Assembly (NCBI GenBank): GCA_947473305.1 | Contig: CANJCB010000017.1 | Span: 27,212 to 91,211 of the forward strand | Source: Rhodospirillales bacterium | Lineage (GTDB): Bacteria > Pseudomonadota > Alphaproteobacteria > ATCC43930 > CGMCC-115725 | Direction of reading: 5' to 3' | Length of the DNA: 64,000 nucleotides | Part shown: one piece after another, positions 19,479 through 30,396 of the stretch | Numbering within the stretch: position 1 is the first letter of the stretch | Layout: the number at the start of each line of letters is the position of its first letter | Translations under genes and position numbers: made by a program | The notes under the pieces: model-generated | What the model saw: only the letters and a program-made list of their open reading frames with translations | What the model was told of the DNA's origin: nothing | The model's database searches: none

Positions 19479-21104
19479 ATGACGCGGTTTATCTTCATCA
19501 CCGGCGGCGTGGTCTCCTCACTCGGCAAGGGGCTTTCGGCAGCAGCGCTCGGCGCGTTGCTTCAGGCACGAGGCTTTCGCGTGCGTTTGCGCAAGCTCGA
19601 CCCCTATCTTAATGTCGATCCGGGGACCATGAGCCCCTATCAGCACGGCGAAGTCTTCGTCACCGACGACGGCGCCGAGACCGACCTCGACCTCGGCCAC
19701 TACGAGCGCTACACCGGCGTCTCCGCACGCAAGAGCGACAGCGTCACCACCGGCCGCATCTATTCCACCGTGATCGGACGGGAGCGGCGCGGGGAATACC
19801 TCGGCGCCACGGTGCAGGTCATTCCCCATGTGACCGACGCCATCAAGGAATTTATCCAGGCCGATATCACCGACGAGGATTTCGTCCTCTGCGAGATCGG
19901 CGGCACGGTGGGCGACATCGAGAGCCTGCCTTTCCTGGAAGCCATCCGGCAGCTCGGGAACGAATTGGGCCGCGAACGCACCCTTTTCGTTCACCTAACG
20001 CTGGTGCCCTATATTCCGTCGGCGGGCGAGTTGAAGACAAAACCCACCCAGCATTCGGTCAAGGAGCTGCTCGGCCTCGGAATCCAGCCAGACATCCTGC
20101 TCTGCCGCTGCGATCGGGAGATCGGGGCGGGCGAGCGGCGGAAGATCGCGCTTTTCTGCAATCTGAAGGAAAGCCGTGTCATCCCGGCCCTCGACGTGGA
20201 CACGATCTACAAGGTGCCGATCGCCTATCACGAGGAAGGCTTCGACCGGGAAGTCTGCAATCATTTCGGGATCAAGCCGCCCGAGCCCAAGCTCAAGCGC
20301 TGGACCGAGATCGTCCGTTCAATCAGCAAGCCGGAGGGCGAGGTCAATATCGCGGTGGTGGGAAAATACACCCACCTCCTGGACAGCTATAAGTCGCTGG
20401 CCGAGGCGCTGACCCATGGCGGGATCGCCAACAACGTGGGCGTGAAGCTGGCCTGGCTCGACAGCGAGATTTTCGAGACCGAGGACACGGTCCATTATCT
20501 CGAAGGCGTTCACGGCATCCTGGTGCCCGGCGGCTTCGGGGAACGGGGCGCCGAGGGCAAGATCCAGGCGGCCCGTTTCGCACGGGAACGGCAGGTGCCC
20601 TATTTCGGTATCTGCTTCGGCATGCAGATGGCGGTGATCGAAGCGGCCAGAAACCTCGCCGGGCTCAAAGGCGCAAATTCCACGGAGTTCGGTCCCTGCC
20701 AGGACCCGGTGATCGGCCTGATGACCGAATGGATGAAGGGCAACGACATCGAGCGGCGCAACTCCAATGGCGACCTCGGCGGCACGATGCGTCTCGGCGC
20801 CTATGAGGCGAGACTCGCCCCCGGCAGCAAGGTGGCGGAGATCTATGGCGCGACCACGATCCATGAGCGGCACCGCCATCGCTATGAGGTGAACGTCAAC
20901 TACCGTCAGCTTCTGGAGGAAGCGGGGCTGCGCTTCTCCGGCATGTCGCCGGACGGGGAACTGCCCGAGATCGTCGAATTGCCGGACCACAAATGGTTCC
21001 TTGGCGTGCAGTATCATCCCGAGCTTAAATCCAAGCCCTTCGAGCCGCATCCGCTCTTCACCTCCTTCATCCGCGCGGCGATCGACCAGTCCCGGCTGGT
21101 ATAA
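19479..21104 (+). CDS. pyrG: CTP synthase
   Basis: Aminates UTP to CTP using glutamine. The 541 residues start [18 protein letters not shown] at 19479, matching the conserved N-terminus, with GGAAG upstream. A start at 19446 would add 11 unconserved residues. The synthetase domain (about 1-265) contains GTVGDIES. The C-terminal glutaminase domain has [13 protein letters not shown] with the nucleophile Cys and [12 protein letters not shown] with the His/Glu pair. Confidence 0.97.
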   Translation: MTRFIFITGGVVSSLGKGLSAAALGALLQARGFRVRLRKLDPYLNVDPGTMSPYQHGEVFVTDDGAETDLDLGHYERYTGVSARKSDSVTTGRIYSTVIGRERRGEYLGATVQVIPHVTDAIKEFIQADITDEDFVLCEIGGTVGDIESLPFLEAIRQLGNELGRERTLFVHLTLVPYIPSAGELKTKPTQHSVKELLGLGIQPDILLCRCDREIGAGERRKIALFCNLKESRVIPALDVDTIYKVPIAYHEEGFDREVCNHFGIKPPEPKLKRWTEIVRSISKPEGEVNIAVVGKYTHLLDSYKSLAEALTHGGIANNVGVKLAWLDSEIFETEDTVHYLEGVHGILVPGGFGERGAEGKIQAARFARERQVPYFGICFGMQMAVIEAARNLAGLKGANSTEFGPCQDPVIGLMTEWMKGNDIERRNSNGDLGGTMRLGAYEARLAPGSKVAEIYGATTIHERHRHRYEVNVNYRQLLEEAGLRFSGMSPDGELPEIVELPDHKWFLGVQYHPELKSKPFEPHPLFTSFIRAAIDQSRLV

Positions 21105-21134
21105 GCCGCTGTTCTCCTCGAAAGGAGTTGCCCC

Positions 21135-21977
21135 ATGGCGGCAGCCCGTCACGTTCCTATCGGCGGTCTCACGCTCGGTAACGACCTGCCTTTCGTTCTC
21201 ATCGCCGGACCCTGCCAGCTCGAAAGCCGCCAGCATGCCCTGGAGATAAGCCAGGCCCTGGTCGAGATCACCGGACGGCTCGGCATCGGCCTCATCTACA
21301 AGACATCCTTCGACAAGGCCAATCGGACCTCCAATGCCACCCCGCGTGGGCTTGGGATCGAAGCGAGCCTGCCGATCATGGCCGAAATCCGCGAAACCCG
21401 CGGCTGCCCCGTCTTGACCGATGTCCATGCGCCGGAACAATGCGCGTTTGTGGCGGAAGCCGTGGACGTGCTCCAGATCCCGGCCTTCCTCTCGCGCCAG
21501 ACGGATCTACTCGTGGCTGCAGCCAGGACCGGCCGCGCGATCAACGTGAAGAAGGGGCAGTTCCTCGCCCCCTGGGACATGGCGAATGTCGCCCGCAAGC
21601 TGTCCGATGCCGGGAACGAGAACATCCTGCTCTGCGAGCGCGGGGTGAGCTTTGGCTACAACACGCTCGTCACCGATATGCGCGCCTTGCCGATCATGGC
21701 GAAGACCGGCTACCCCGTGGTCTTCGACGCGACCCACTCCGTCCAGCAGCCGGGCGGGCAGGGGACGACCAGCGGCGGCCAGCGGGAGTTCGCTCCCGTG
21801 CTGGCCCGCGCGGCGATCGCCATCGGCGTGGCCGCTGTCTTCATGGAAACCCATGAGGATCCCGACAAGGCGCCCTCGGACGGTCCCAATATGATCAAAC
21901 TGAAAGAATTGCCTGCGATCCTGGAAACCCTGGTCGAACTCGACCGGATCGCCAAGCGGAACCTCATCGTCATTTGA
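21135..21977 (+). CDS. kdsA: 3-deoxy-8-phosphooctulonate (KDO-8-P) synthase
   Basis: Condenses PEP with arabinose 5-phosphate for the KDO of lipopolysaccharide, which indicates an LPS-bearing outer membrane. The 280 residues include [50 protein letters not shown] and [10 protein letters not shown]. An AAAGGAG motif lies upstream of the ATG. It lies between pyrG and eno in one plus-strand run. Confidence 0.97.
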   Translation: MAAARHVPIGGLTLGNDLPFVLIAGPCQLESRQHALEISQALVEITGRLGIGLIYKTSFDKANRTSNATPRGLGIEASLPIMAEIRETRGCPVLTDVHAPEQCAFVAEAVDVLQIPAFLSRQTDLLVAAARTGRAINVKKGQFLAPWDMANVARKLSDAGNENILLCERGVSFGYNTLVTDMRALPIMAKTGYPVVFDATHSVQQPGGQGTTSGGQREFAPVLARAAIAIGVAAVFMETHEDPDKAPSDGPNMIKLKELPAILETLVELDRIAKRNLIVI

Positions 21978-23279
<1,302 letters not shown>

Positions 23280-23322
23280 TCGTGTTTTCAGACTAAATAT
23301 TGATTTTCGGGCACATCAAGTA

Positions 23323-23354
23323 TTGACGCTGCGAATCGCTCGTGATTCTCTATG
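23323..23354 (+). promoter_or_regulatory. Possible promoter between eno and ftsB
   Basis: TTGACG (23323-23328) is followed 17-20 bases later by TTCTCTATG, within which a weak -10 could lie. The 79-base gap is AT-richer than its surroundings. The -10 is poor. Confidence 0.3.
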
Positions 23355-23358
23355 ACCC

Positions 23359-23682
23359 ATGCGGGTTGTCGATGAAATACGGCGGCGTTCCAAGCTGATT
23401 ATCGGTCCCATCTTTGGGATCAGCCTGGTCTGCTACTTTACCTATCACCTGATTCAAGGTGATCGGGGGCTCATGGCCTATATGAATCTGACCCGGCAGA
23501 TCAGCGATGCCAAAGCGACGCTCGAACAGGTGGACCGTCAACGGCTCACCCTCGATCGTCGCGTGGCCTTGCTCCGTCCGGAGCATATCGATCCCGATAT
23601 GCTCGACGAGCGGGCCCGATCGACGCTCAACCTGATCGGCCCTAATGAAGTCGTGATCTTCCCACGCACTCAGGCGCGCTAA
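23359..23682 (+). CDS. ftsB: FtsB/DivIC-family septum formation initiator
   Basis: 107 residues. One membrane helix (about 14-32) is followed by a heptad-like coiled coil (about 42-72, ISDAKATLEQVDRQRLTLDR) and a C-terminal region with LLRPEHIDPDMLDERARSTL, as in alphaproteobacterial FtsB/DivIC proteins that bridge FtsL and FtsQ in the divisome. Its place between eno and pdhA is typical of this group. Confidence 0.85.
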   Translation: MRVVDEIRRRSKLIIGPIFGISLVCYFTYHLIQGDRGLMAYMNLTRQISDAKATLEQVDRQRLTLDRRVALLRPEHIDPDMLDERARSTLNLIGPNEVVIFPRTQAR

Positions 23683-23950
23683 CCGCTCCCCCGGTAAGTC
23701 GAAGACACAGGAATCGGCCGATTTTTGCCATGCGTTCGACGCATGATCGCAAGCGATATCGCATTGCCATATAGGCATCCTCTATGCGTTATCAGCGCCC
23801 TTAACTAATATTCAGTTCATTGTAATTTTGCTTTGCAGAACAACAATTTGCGCCGAATCAGGTTGTATCCTTCCGATGATCGCGCCATGTTATGCCCAAT
23901 TCAGCTGGGGACCCGGCGGGAAAGCCGGACGAATGCCGTCAGGGGGAAGC
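23683..23950. other. Intergenic region upstream of the pdh operon, with two hairpins
   Basis: CATGCGT-TCG-ACGCATG (23729-23745) is a perfect 7-bp stem, followed at once by ATCGC-AA-GCGAT (about 23746-23757). AT-rich sequence at 23805-23850 probably contains the pdhA promoter, including ATTGT/ACAAT half-sites (23819-23823 and 23843-23847). An in-frame extension of pdhA through this region is possible on paper but shows no conserved residues. Confidence 0.5.
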
Positions 23951-24964
23951 ATGGCCGTAGCAAAGCGCAAGCCCAGGATCGTCAAGCAGGAAGAGCCTGC
24001 GGTTTCGACTGCGGAACTCATGAAATACTATCGGGACATGCTCCTGATCCGCCGTTTCGAGGAGAAGGCGGGGCAGATGTACGGCATGGGCCTGATCGGC
24101 GGCTTCTGCCACCTCTATATCGGTGAAGAGGCCGTGGTCGTCGGCATGATGGCCGCGGCGGTGGAGGGCGACAGCGTCATCACCTCCTATCGCGATCATG
24201 GCCATATGCTGGCCTGCGGCATGGATCCCAAGGGCGTCATGGCCGAATTGACCGGCCGGCGCGGGGGCTATTCCAAGGGCAAGGGCGGCTCGATGCATAT
24301 GTTCAGCCGCGAGAAGAACTTCTATGGCGGCCACGGCATCGTCGGCGCCCAGGTGCCCCTCGGCACCGGCCTCGCCTTCGCGCATCGCTATCGCAACGAT
24401 GGGCATGTGAGCCTCACCTTCCTGGGCGACGGAGCGATTAACCAGGGGCAGGTCTACGAAAGCTTCAACATGGCGGAGCTCTGGAAGCTCCCCGTGGTCT
24501 ATGTGATCGAGAACAACCGCTACGGCATGGGAACGTCCGTCGCGCGCAGTTCCGCTTCGGCCGAGCTTTTCACCCGGGCTTCGCCCTTTGGCTTGCCGGG
24601 CCGACAGGTCGACGGAATGAACGTGCTTGCGGTGAAGGCCGCCGCCGAGGAGGCCGTGGCCCATGCCCGTTCCGGCAAGGGTCCCTATATCCTCGAGATG
24701 CTGACCTATCGCTATCGCGGCCACTCCATGTCCGATCCTGCCAAGTATCGGACCAAGGACGAGGTGACGCGCATGCGGGCAGAGCACGATCCGATCGACC
24801 AGGTGATGAAGCGCCTGATCGACGGCGGCATGTCCGACGAGGCGAAGCTCAAGCAGATCGACCGCGAGATCAAGGACATCGTCACCGGCGCGGCCGAATT
24901 CGCCCAGGACAGTCCCGAGCCCGATCCGGCGGAGCTCTGGACCGACGTTTTCGCCGAGGCCTAA
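23951..24964 (+). CDS. pdhA: Pyruvate dehydrogenase E1 component, alpha subunit
   Basis: Thiamine-diphosphate-dependent decarboxylation of pyruvate, as an alpha2beta2 partner of PdhB. The 337 residues from MAVAKRKPRIVK include MLLIRRFEEKAGQMYGMG, HGIVGAQVPLGTGLAFAHRY and the ThDP motif GDGAINQGQVYESFNMA ending near ENN, then the phosphorylation-loop-like YRYRGHSMSDPAKYRTK. AGGGGGAAG sits just upstream of the ATG. It heads pdhA-pdhB-pdhC-lpd-lipA. Confidence 0.96.
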   Translation: MAVAKRKPRIVKQEEPAVSTAELMKYYRDMLLIRRFEEKAGQMYGMGLIGGFCHLYIGEEAVVVGMMAAAVEGDSVITSYRDHGHMLACGMDPKGVMAELTGRRGGYSKGKGGSMHMFSREKNFYGGHGIVGAQVPLGTGLAFAHRYRNDGHVSLTFLGDGAINQGQVYESFNMAELWKLPVVYVIENNRYGMGTSVARSSASAELFTRASPFGLPGRQVDGMNVLAVKAAAEEAVAHARSGKGPYILEMLTYRYRGHSMSDPAKYRTKDEVTRMRAEHDPIDQVMKRLIDGGMSDEAKLKQIDREIKDIVTGAAEFAQDSPEPDPAELWTDVFAEA

Positions 24965-25019
24965 GCCGTAAAGGACCGGCGTTTCAAACGCCGGCCGATG
25001 AAATTCCTGGGGGAATCCC

Positions 25020-26396
25020 ATGCCGATCGAAGTTTTGATGCCCGCGCTCTCGCCGACCATGACGGAAGGCAAGATATCCAAGTGGCATAAGAAGGTAGGC
25101 GACAAGGTCAAGTCCGGCGACGTGCTCGCCGAGATCGAAACCGACAAGGCCACCATGGAAGTGGAGGCCGTCGACGAGGGCACGCTCGCCCAGATCGTCG
25201 TGCCGGAAGGCACCGAGAACGTGGCCGTGAACCAGCCGATCGCAATCCTCGCCGGCGAGGATGAAAGCGTCGAAGACGCGGTAAGCGCCGGGAAAGCCGG
25301 GGGCAAGGCGAAACCGGCTCCGGTCGAGGCAAAGGCTCCCGAACAGGCTCCTGCCGAAAAAGCGCCGGCGCAAGCCAAAGCCGCAGCCCCGGCCGAACAG
25401 GAATGGAGCGGCCCGACCACGAATATGACCGTCCGCGAAGCGCTCCGCGACGCCATGGCCGAGGAAATGCGGCGTGACGAAGCCGTCTTCCTGATGGGCG
25501 AGGAAGTCGCGGAATACCAGGGCGCCTATAAGGTGAGCCAGGGACTGCTGGAAGAATTCGGTGGCCGGCGCGTCATTGATACCCCGATTTCCGAGCATGG
25601 CTTTGCCGGCCTCGGCGTCGGCGCCGCCTTTGCAGGCCTGAAGCCCATCGTCGAATTCATGACCTTCAATTTCGCCATGCAGGCGATGGACCAGCTCATC
25701 AATTCCGCCGCCAAGACCCGCTACATGTCGGGCGGGCAGATGGGCAGCTCGATCGTTTTCCGCGGCCCCAATGGGATCGCGTCCCGCGTCGGCGCCCAGC
25801 ATTCCCAATGCTATGCGAGCTGGTACGCCCATTGCCCGGGCCTGAAGGTCGTTGCCCCCTATACGGCGGCGGATGCCAAGGGCCTCCTGAAATCGGCGAT
25901 CCGCGACCCGAACCCGGTCATCTTCCTGGAACATGAGCTGGTCTATGGCCAGAGCTTCCCGGTGCCTTCGGAAGGCGATCATATCGTCCCCATCGGCAAG
26001 GCCCGGATCGCTCGCAAGGGCGATCACGTGACCCTGGTCGCCTTCTCCCGCGCGGTGCAACTCGCCTTGGAAGCGGCCGAAGCTTTGGCGGAAGAGGGGA
26101 TTTCGGCGGAGGTGATCGACCTGCGAACGATCCGCCCGCTGGACCTCGACACCATCGTGACATCGATCAAAAAGACCAACCGCCTGGTCTGTGTCGAGGA
26201 AGGCTGGGCCTTCGCCGGCATCGGGGCCGAAGTTTCGACCCTCGTTATGGAAAATGCCTTCGACTGGCTGGACGCGCCGCCTGCCCGTGTCGCCGGCAAG
26301 GACGTGCCCTTGCCCTATGCCGCCAATCTCGAACGCCTGGCCTTGCCGCAAGTCTCGGAAGTGGTCGAGGCGGCGAAAGCCGTCACCTACCGCTAA
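25020..26396 (+). CDS. pdhB: Pyruvate dehydrogenase E1 component, beta subunit with N-terminal lipoyl domain
   Basis: 458 residues, longer than an ordinary E1 beta because residues 1-80 form a lipoyl domain. The lipoyl Lys is residue 43 in [12 protein letters not shown] Pro/Ala/Lys linker (about 85-130) leads to the transketolase-like domain starting [17 protein letters not shown], with [14 protein letters not shown] and [16 protein letters not shown] lipoylated E1 beta is known from alphaproteobacterial PDH complexes. The lipoyl-domain DNA is nearly identical to that of pdhC. Confidence 0.96.
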   Translation: MPIEVLMPALSPTMTEGKISKWHKKVGDKVKSGDVLAEIETDKATMEVEAVDEGTLAQIVVPEGTENVAVNQPIAILAGEDESVEDAVSAGKAGGKAKPAPVEAKAPEQAPAEKAPAQAKAAAPAEQEWSGPTTNMTVREALRDAMAEEMRRDEAVFLMGEEVAEYQGAYKVSQGLLEEFGGRRVIDTPISEHGFAGLGVGAAFAGLKPIVEFMTFNFAMQAMDQLINSAAKTRYMSGGQMGSSIVFRGPNGIASRVGAQHSQCYASWYAHCPGLKVVAPYTAADAKGLLKSAIRDPNPVIFLEHELVYGQSFPVPSEGDHIVPIGKARIARKGDHVTLVAFSRAVQLALEAAEALAEEGISAEVIDLRTIRPLDLDTIVTSIKKTNRLVCVEEGWAFAGIGAEVSTLVMENAFDWLDAPPARVAGKDVPLPYAANLERLALPQVSEVVEAAKAVTYR

Positions 26397-26425
26397 GCCC
26401 GCGCGCGCCTGAGGGGAAGAAACCG

Positions 26426-27832
26426 ATGCCGATTCAGATCCTGATGCCCGCGCTGTCGCCCACCATGACCGAGGGCAACCTCGCGAAATGGCACAAAAAG
26501 GCGGGCGACAAGGTGAAGTCCGGCGACGTCCTCGCCGAGATCGAAACCGACAAGGCCACCATGGAGGTGGAGGCCATCGACGAGGGTACGATGGGGCAGA
26601 TCGTCGTCCCCGAAGGCACCGAGGGCGTCAAGGTCAACGAGGTGATCGCCCTGCTGCTGGAAGACGGAGAGGACGCTTCGGCGCTCGGCAAGGCTGGGAC
26701 AGCCGCGCCGAAACTCGCACCCGCTCCCGAAACCCCAAAGACCGAAGCGCCGGCCACGCCCGCCGCAACCGGCGACGCTCATGACGAGCGCGTCCTGGCT
26801 TCCCCGCTCGCCAAGCGCATGGCCGCCCAGGCAGGTATCGATCTTTCCCAGGTTACCGGATCGGGGCCGCACGGCAAGATCATGAAAGCCGACATCGCCA
26901 ATGGCGGAGAGCGCAGCGAGCGCGTTTTCGCCTCCCCGCTGGCGAAGAGCATGGCCGCCAAGGCCGGAATCGATCTCTCGGGGGTCTCGGGTTCCGGACC
27001 GCAGGGCAGGATCGTCAAGTCGGACATCGAAGCAGCACTCGCCAAACCCACGCAGGCCAAACCCGCAACACGCCCGGTCACGGCCGCCTCCGCATCTCCC
27101 GCGGCAGGCCATGCCCCGAGCAAGGACCAGATCATCGCGCTCGCCGGCAACCCGCCTTACACGGAAGTGCCCAATACGCCGATGCGCAAGGTGATCGCGC
27201 GCCGCATGACGGAATCGAAGCAGACCGTTCCGCATTACTATGTGACCGTCGACTGCGAGATCGATCAGCTTCTGAAGCTGCGCGAAGACCTCAACAAGAC
27301 CAACGACCTCAAGCTCTCGGTCAACGACTTCGTCATCAAGGCCTCGGCGCTGGCGCTCAAGAAAGTGCCGGAAGCCAATGCCTCCTGGAGCGAAGAAGCG
27401 ACGCTCCTGTGGAATTCGGTCGATATCTCGGTCGCCGTGGCGATCGAAGGGGGTCTTATCACCCCGATCATCAAGCAGGCCGAGCAGAAGGGCCTTGCCG
27501 TCATTTCCACGGAGATGCGCGATCTCGCAGCCCGCGCCAAGGAAGGCAAGCTGAAGCTGGAGGAATTCCAGGGCGGCACCTTCTCGATCTCGAACCTCGG
27601 GATGTTCGGCGTGAAGCATTTCGAGGCCGTGATCAACCCGCCCCAAGGCGCGATCCTGGCGGTCGGGGCCGGGGAGCAACGCCCCGTGGTCAAGAACGGC
27701 GCCTTGGCGATTGCGACGGTGATGAGCCTGACGCTCGCGGTCGATCACCGGGTGATCGACGGAGCCGGCGGCGCGAAACTCATCAGCGCCATCAAGAAGC
27801 TGATCGAAAACCCGATCTCGATGCTGCTGTAA
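26426..27832 (+). CDS. pdhC: Dihydrolipoamide acetyltransferase (PDH E2) with two subunit-binding domains
   Basis: Transfers the acetyl group from lipoamide to CoA and forms the core of the complex. The 468 residues contain a lipoyl domain (1-80, Lys43), a Pro/Ala linker, and then two tandem peripheral subunit-binding domains at about 122-158 and 166-204. The repeats begin VLASPLAKRMAAQAGIDLS and VFASPLAKSMAAKAGIDLS and are offset by 44 residues. A second linker leads to the catalytic domain (about 245-468) ending with the active site HRVIDGAGG (441-449). Most E2 chains have a single such domain. Confidence 0.96.
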   Translation: MPIQILMPALSPTMTEGNLAKWHKKAGDKVKSGDVLAEIETDKATMEVEAIDEGTMGQIVVPEGTEGVKVNEVIALLLEDGEDASALGKAGTAAPKLAPAPETPKTEAPATPAATGDAHDERVLASPLAKRMAAQAGIDLSQVTGSGPHGKIMKADIANGGERSERVFASPLAKSMAAKAGIDLSGVSGSGPQGRIVKSDIEAALAKPTQAKPATRPVTAASASPAAGHAPSKDQIIALAGNPPYTEVPNTPMRKVIARRMTESKQTVPHYYVTVDCEIDQLLKLREDLNKTNDLKLSVNDFVIKASALALKKVPEANASWSEEATLLWNSVDISVAVAIEGGLITPIIKQAEQKGLAVISTEMRDLAARAKEGKLKLEEFQGGTFSISNLGMFGVKHFEAVINPPQGAILAVGAGEQRPVVKNGALAIATVMSLTLAVDHRVIDGAGGAKLISAIKKLIENPISMLL

Positions 27833-27870
27833 CTGAGGCCTCTTCATGATCCACCGCGCAACCTCCTTCT

Positions 27871-28002
27871 CCCTCTCCGCCCTTCAGGGGGGAGAGGGCC
27901 GGGATGAGGTGGGTGGTGGTGAGCTTCGGGCGACACCCACTTCACCCTCCCATCGCTTGAGCGATGGGTCCCCTCCCTCTCCCCCCTGAAGGGCGGAGAG
28001 GG
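27871..28002. repeat. REP-like palindromic intergenic element
   Basis: A perfect 28-base inverted repeat has its left arm at 27871-27898 (begins CCCTCTCCGCCCTTCAGG) and its right arm at 27975-28002. Inside lies a second perfect hairpin, CCCATCGC-TTGA-GCGATGGG (27949-27968), and a near-complementary pair, GAGGTGGGTG / CACCCACTTC. The sequence resembles the CTCTCCC...GGGAGAG palindromes dispersed between genes in many proteobacteria. It lies in the pdhC-lpd gap and could shape or protect the operon mRNA. It is the only copy I see in this window. Confidence 0.85.
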
Positions 28003-28027
28003 TTTACGAATTTTCACGAGGCCATAG

Positions 28028-29428
28028 ATGACTGATACTTCCTTCGACGTCATCGTGATCGGCGGCGGTCCGGGTGGCTATGTCGCGGCGATCCGCGCCG
28101 CCCAGCTGGGGCTCAAGGCCGCGGTGGTGGAACGCGAGCATCTCGGCGGCATCTGCCTCAACTGGGGTTGCATCCCGACCAAGGCGCTGCTCCGCACATC
28201 CGAGATCAATCATCTCCTGCAACATCTTGGAGATTATGGGTTTTCCGCCTCGGACATAAAGTTCGACCTGAAGAAGATCGTCGAGCGGTCCCGCAAGGTT
28301 GCGAAGCAGCTTTCCAACGGCGTCGCCTTCCTGCTGAAGAAGAACAAGGTGCCCGTGTTCGACGGCGAGGCGAAGCTCGCTGGCAAGGGCAAGGTCAGCG
28401 TGACCAAGGACGGCAAGCCCGTCGCCGACCTCACCGGCAAGCATATTATCCTCGCCACGGGTGCCCGGGCGCGGGCATTGCCGGGACTTGAGCCCGATGG
28501 AAAGCTCGTCTGGACCTATAAGGAAGCGATGGTGCCGGACGCCATGCCGAAGTCGGTCCTCGTGATCGGGTCGGGCGCTATCGGTATAGAGTTCGCAAGC
28601 TTTTACAGGAACTTGGGCGCCGAAGTTACGGTGGTGGAAGTGCTCGACCGGGTGCTGCCGGTGGAGGATGAGGAAATTTCCGCCTTCGCCCGCAAGGCAT
28701 TCGAAAAGCAAGGCATGAAGATCCATACGGGCACCACCGTTAAGGCCTTGAAAAAGGGCGCCAATTCCGTGGAAGCGACGCTGGTTGCCGGCGACAAGAC
28801 GACGACCGTCACCGCCGAGCGCGCGATCCTGGCGGTCGGCATCGTCGGCAATGTCGAAAACCTGGGCCTCGAAAACACCAAGGTGAAGGTCGAGAAGACC
28901 CATGTGGTGGTCGACCAATGGCTCCAAACCGGGGAGCCTGGCGTCTATGCCATCGGCGATCTGGTCGGCCCGCCTTGGCTTGCCCATAAAGCGAGCCATG
29001 AGGGCGTGATCTGCGTCGAGCGCATCGCCGGGATCAAGACCGCCCATCCGCTCGATACCTCCAACGTGCCGGGCTGCACCTATTGCATGCCGCAGGTCGC
29101 GAGCATCGGCCTCACCGAGAAAAAGGCCAAGGAAGCGGGTCATGAGGTTAAGGTCGGCCGCTTCCCCTATATCGGCAACGGCAAGGCCATCGCACTCGGC
29201 GAGCCCGAGGGTTTCGTCAAGACCGTCTTCGATGCCAAAACGGGTGAATTGCTGGGCGCCCATATGATCGGGGCGGAAGTGACGGAACTTATTCAAGGCT
29301 ATGCCATCGCGCGGACCTTGGAGACGACCGAGCAGGAACTGATCGAAACGATCTTCCCGCATCCCACCCTTTCCGAAATGATGCATGAGGCGGTGCTTGA
29401 CGCCTATGGCAAGGTCATCCACTTCTAG
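28028..29428 (+). CDS. lpd: Dihydrolipoyl dehydrogenase (E3)
   Basis: Flavoprotein that reoxidises dihydrolipoamide in the PDH complex and possibly other 2-oxo acid complexes. The 466 residues have the FAD motif GGGPGGY, the redox disulfide in GGICLNWGCIPTKALL, the NAD-binding GSGAIGIEFASFY, a second FAD segment (YAIGDLVGPPWLAHKA) and the catalytic His in PHPTLSEMMHEAV. It lies downstream of the palindromic element and 21 bases before lipA. Confidence 0.97.
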   Translation: MTDTSFDVIVIGGGPGGYVAAIRAAQLGLKAAVVEREHLGGICLNWGCIPTKALLRTSEINHLLQHLGDYGFSASDIKFDLKKIVERSRKVAKQLSNGVAFLLKKNKVPVFDGEAKLAGKGKVSVTKDGKPVADLTGKHIILATGARARALPGLEPDGKLVWTYKEAMVPDAMPKSVLVIGSGAIGIEFASFYRNLGAEVTVVEVLDRVLPVEDEEISAFARKAFEKQGMKIHTGTTVKALKKGANSVEATLVAGDKTTTVTAERAILAVGIVGNVENLGLENTKVKVEKTHVVVDQWLQTGEPGVYAIGDLVGPPWLAHKASHEGVICVERIAGIKTAHPLDTSNVPGCTYCMPQVASIGLTEKKAKEAGHEVKVGRFPYIGNGKAIALGEPEGFVKTVFDAKTGELLGAHMIGAEVTELIQGYAIARTLETTEQELIETIFPHPTLSEMMHEAVLDAYGKVIHF

Positions 29429-29449
29429 GGTTCCCAGAAGGACCCAGTC

Positions 29450-30394
29450 ATGACAACCGCGCCCCTGGTCCGCCATCCGGAAAAGGCCAACCGCCCCGAC
29501 AATCCGATCCTGCGTAAGCCGGACTGGATCCGGGTGAAGGCGCCTGTCTCCAAGGAATACAACGAGACCCGCCGGCTGATGCGGGATCTCAATCTCACCA
29601 CGGTCTGCGAGGAAGCGGCCTGCCCCAACATCGGCGAGTGCTGGAAGCAGAAGCACGCCACCATGATGATCCTGGGCAGCGTCTGCACCCGGGCTTGCGC
29701 CTTCTGCAACGTGGCGACCGGCCGCCCCGATCTCCTGGACCCTCACGAGCCTGAACGGGTGGGCGAGGCGGTGGCAAAGCTCGGGCTCGAGCATATCGTC
29801 GTGACCTCGGTAGACCGCGACGATCTCGACGACGGCGGGGCAGGGCAGTTCGTCCGCACCATCCATGCGATCCGAGCTGCGGCGCCCCAGACGACCATCG
29901 AGGTCCTGACCCCCGACTTCCTGCGCAAGGAAGGCGCCATCGAGGCGGTGGTCGAGGCGCGGCCGGACGTCTACAACCACAACCTCGAAACCGTGCCGCG
30001 GCTCTACCAGGAAGTGCGGCCCGGCGCGCGCTACTTCCATTCCCTGAAGCTTCTGGACCGGGTGAAAACCCTCGATCCCCGGATGTTCACCAAGTCGGGG
30101 ATCATGGTCGGCCTGGGCGAAGACAAGACCGAGGTGCTGCAGGTCATGGACGACCTGCGCGCGGCGGATGTCGATTTCCTCACCATCGGCCAATATCTCC
30201 AGCCGACGCCGAAGCATCATGCGGTGGACCGCTTCGTCACGCCCGACGAATTCGAGACCTATAAGAAGATGGCCTTCGGCAAGGGCTTCCTGATGGTGTC
30301 GTCCTCGCCCCTGACCCGATCCTCCTATTTCGCGGGCGACGATTTCGCGCAGCTCCGGTTGGCGCGGCAGGCGAAGCTGGCGGCAGCCCTCTAA
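29450..30394 (+). CDS. lipA: Lipoyl synthase
   Basis: Radical-SAM enzyme that inserts two sulfurs into octanoylated lipoyl domains. The 314 residues show both iron-sulfur cluster motifs: the auxiliary cluster cysteines in [13 protein letters not shown] and the SAM cluster in [23 protein letters not shown] and the C-terminal [15 protein letters not shown] are also conserved. Its place after lpd couples cofactor synthesis with its client enzymes PdhB and PdhC. Confidence 0.97.
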   Translation: MTTAPLVRHPEKANRPDNPILRKPDWIRVKAPVSKEYNETRRLMRDLNLTTVCEEAACPNIGECWKQKHATMMILGSVCTRACAFCNVATGRPDLLDPHEPERVGEAVAKLGLEHIVVTSVDRDDLDDGGAGQFVRTIHAIRAAAPQTTIEVLTPDFLRKEGAIEAVVEARPDVYNHNLETVPRLYQEVRPGARYFHSLKLLDRVKTLDPRMFTKSGIMVGLGEDKTEVLQVMDDLRAADVDFLTIGQYLQPTPKHHAVDRFVTPDEFETYKKMAFGKGFLMVSSSPLTRSSYFAGDDFAQLRLARQAKLAAAL

Positions 30395-30396
30395 CC

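Noticed and set aside
27844..28053. A 69-codon minus-strand frame containing PHPGPLPPEGRRG
   Set aside because: This is translation of the palindromic element; such peptides recur wherever these repeats are read as genes.
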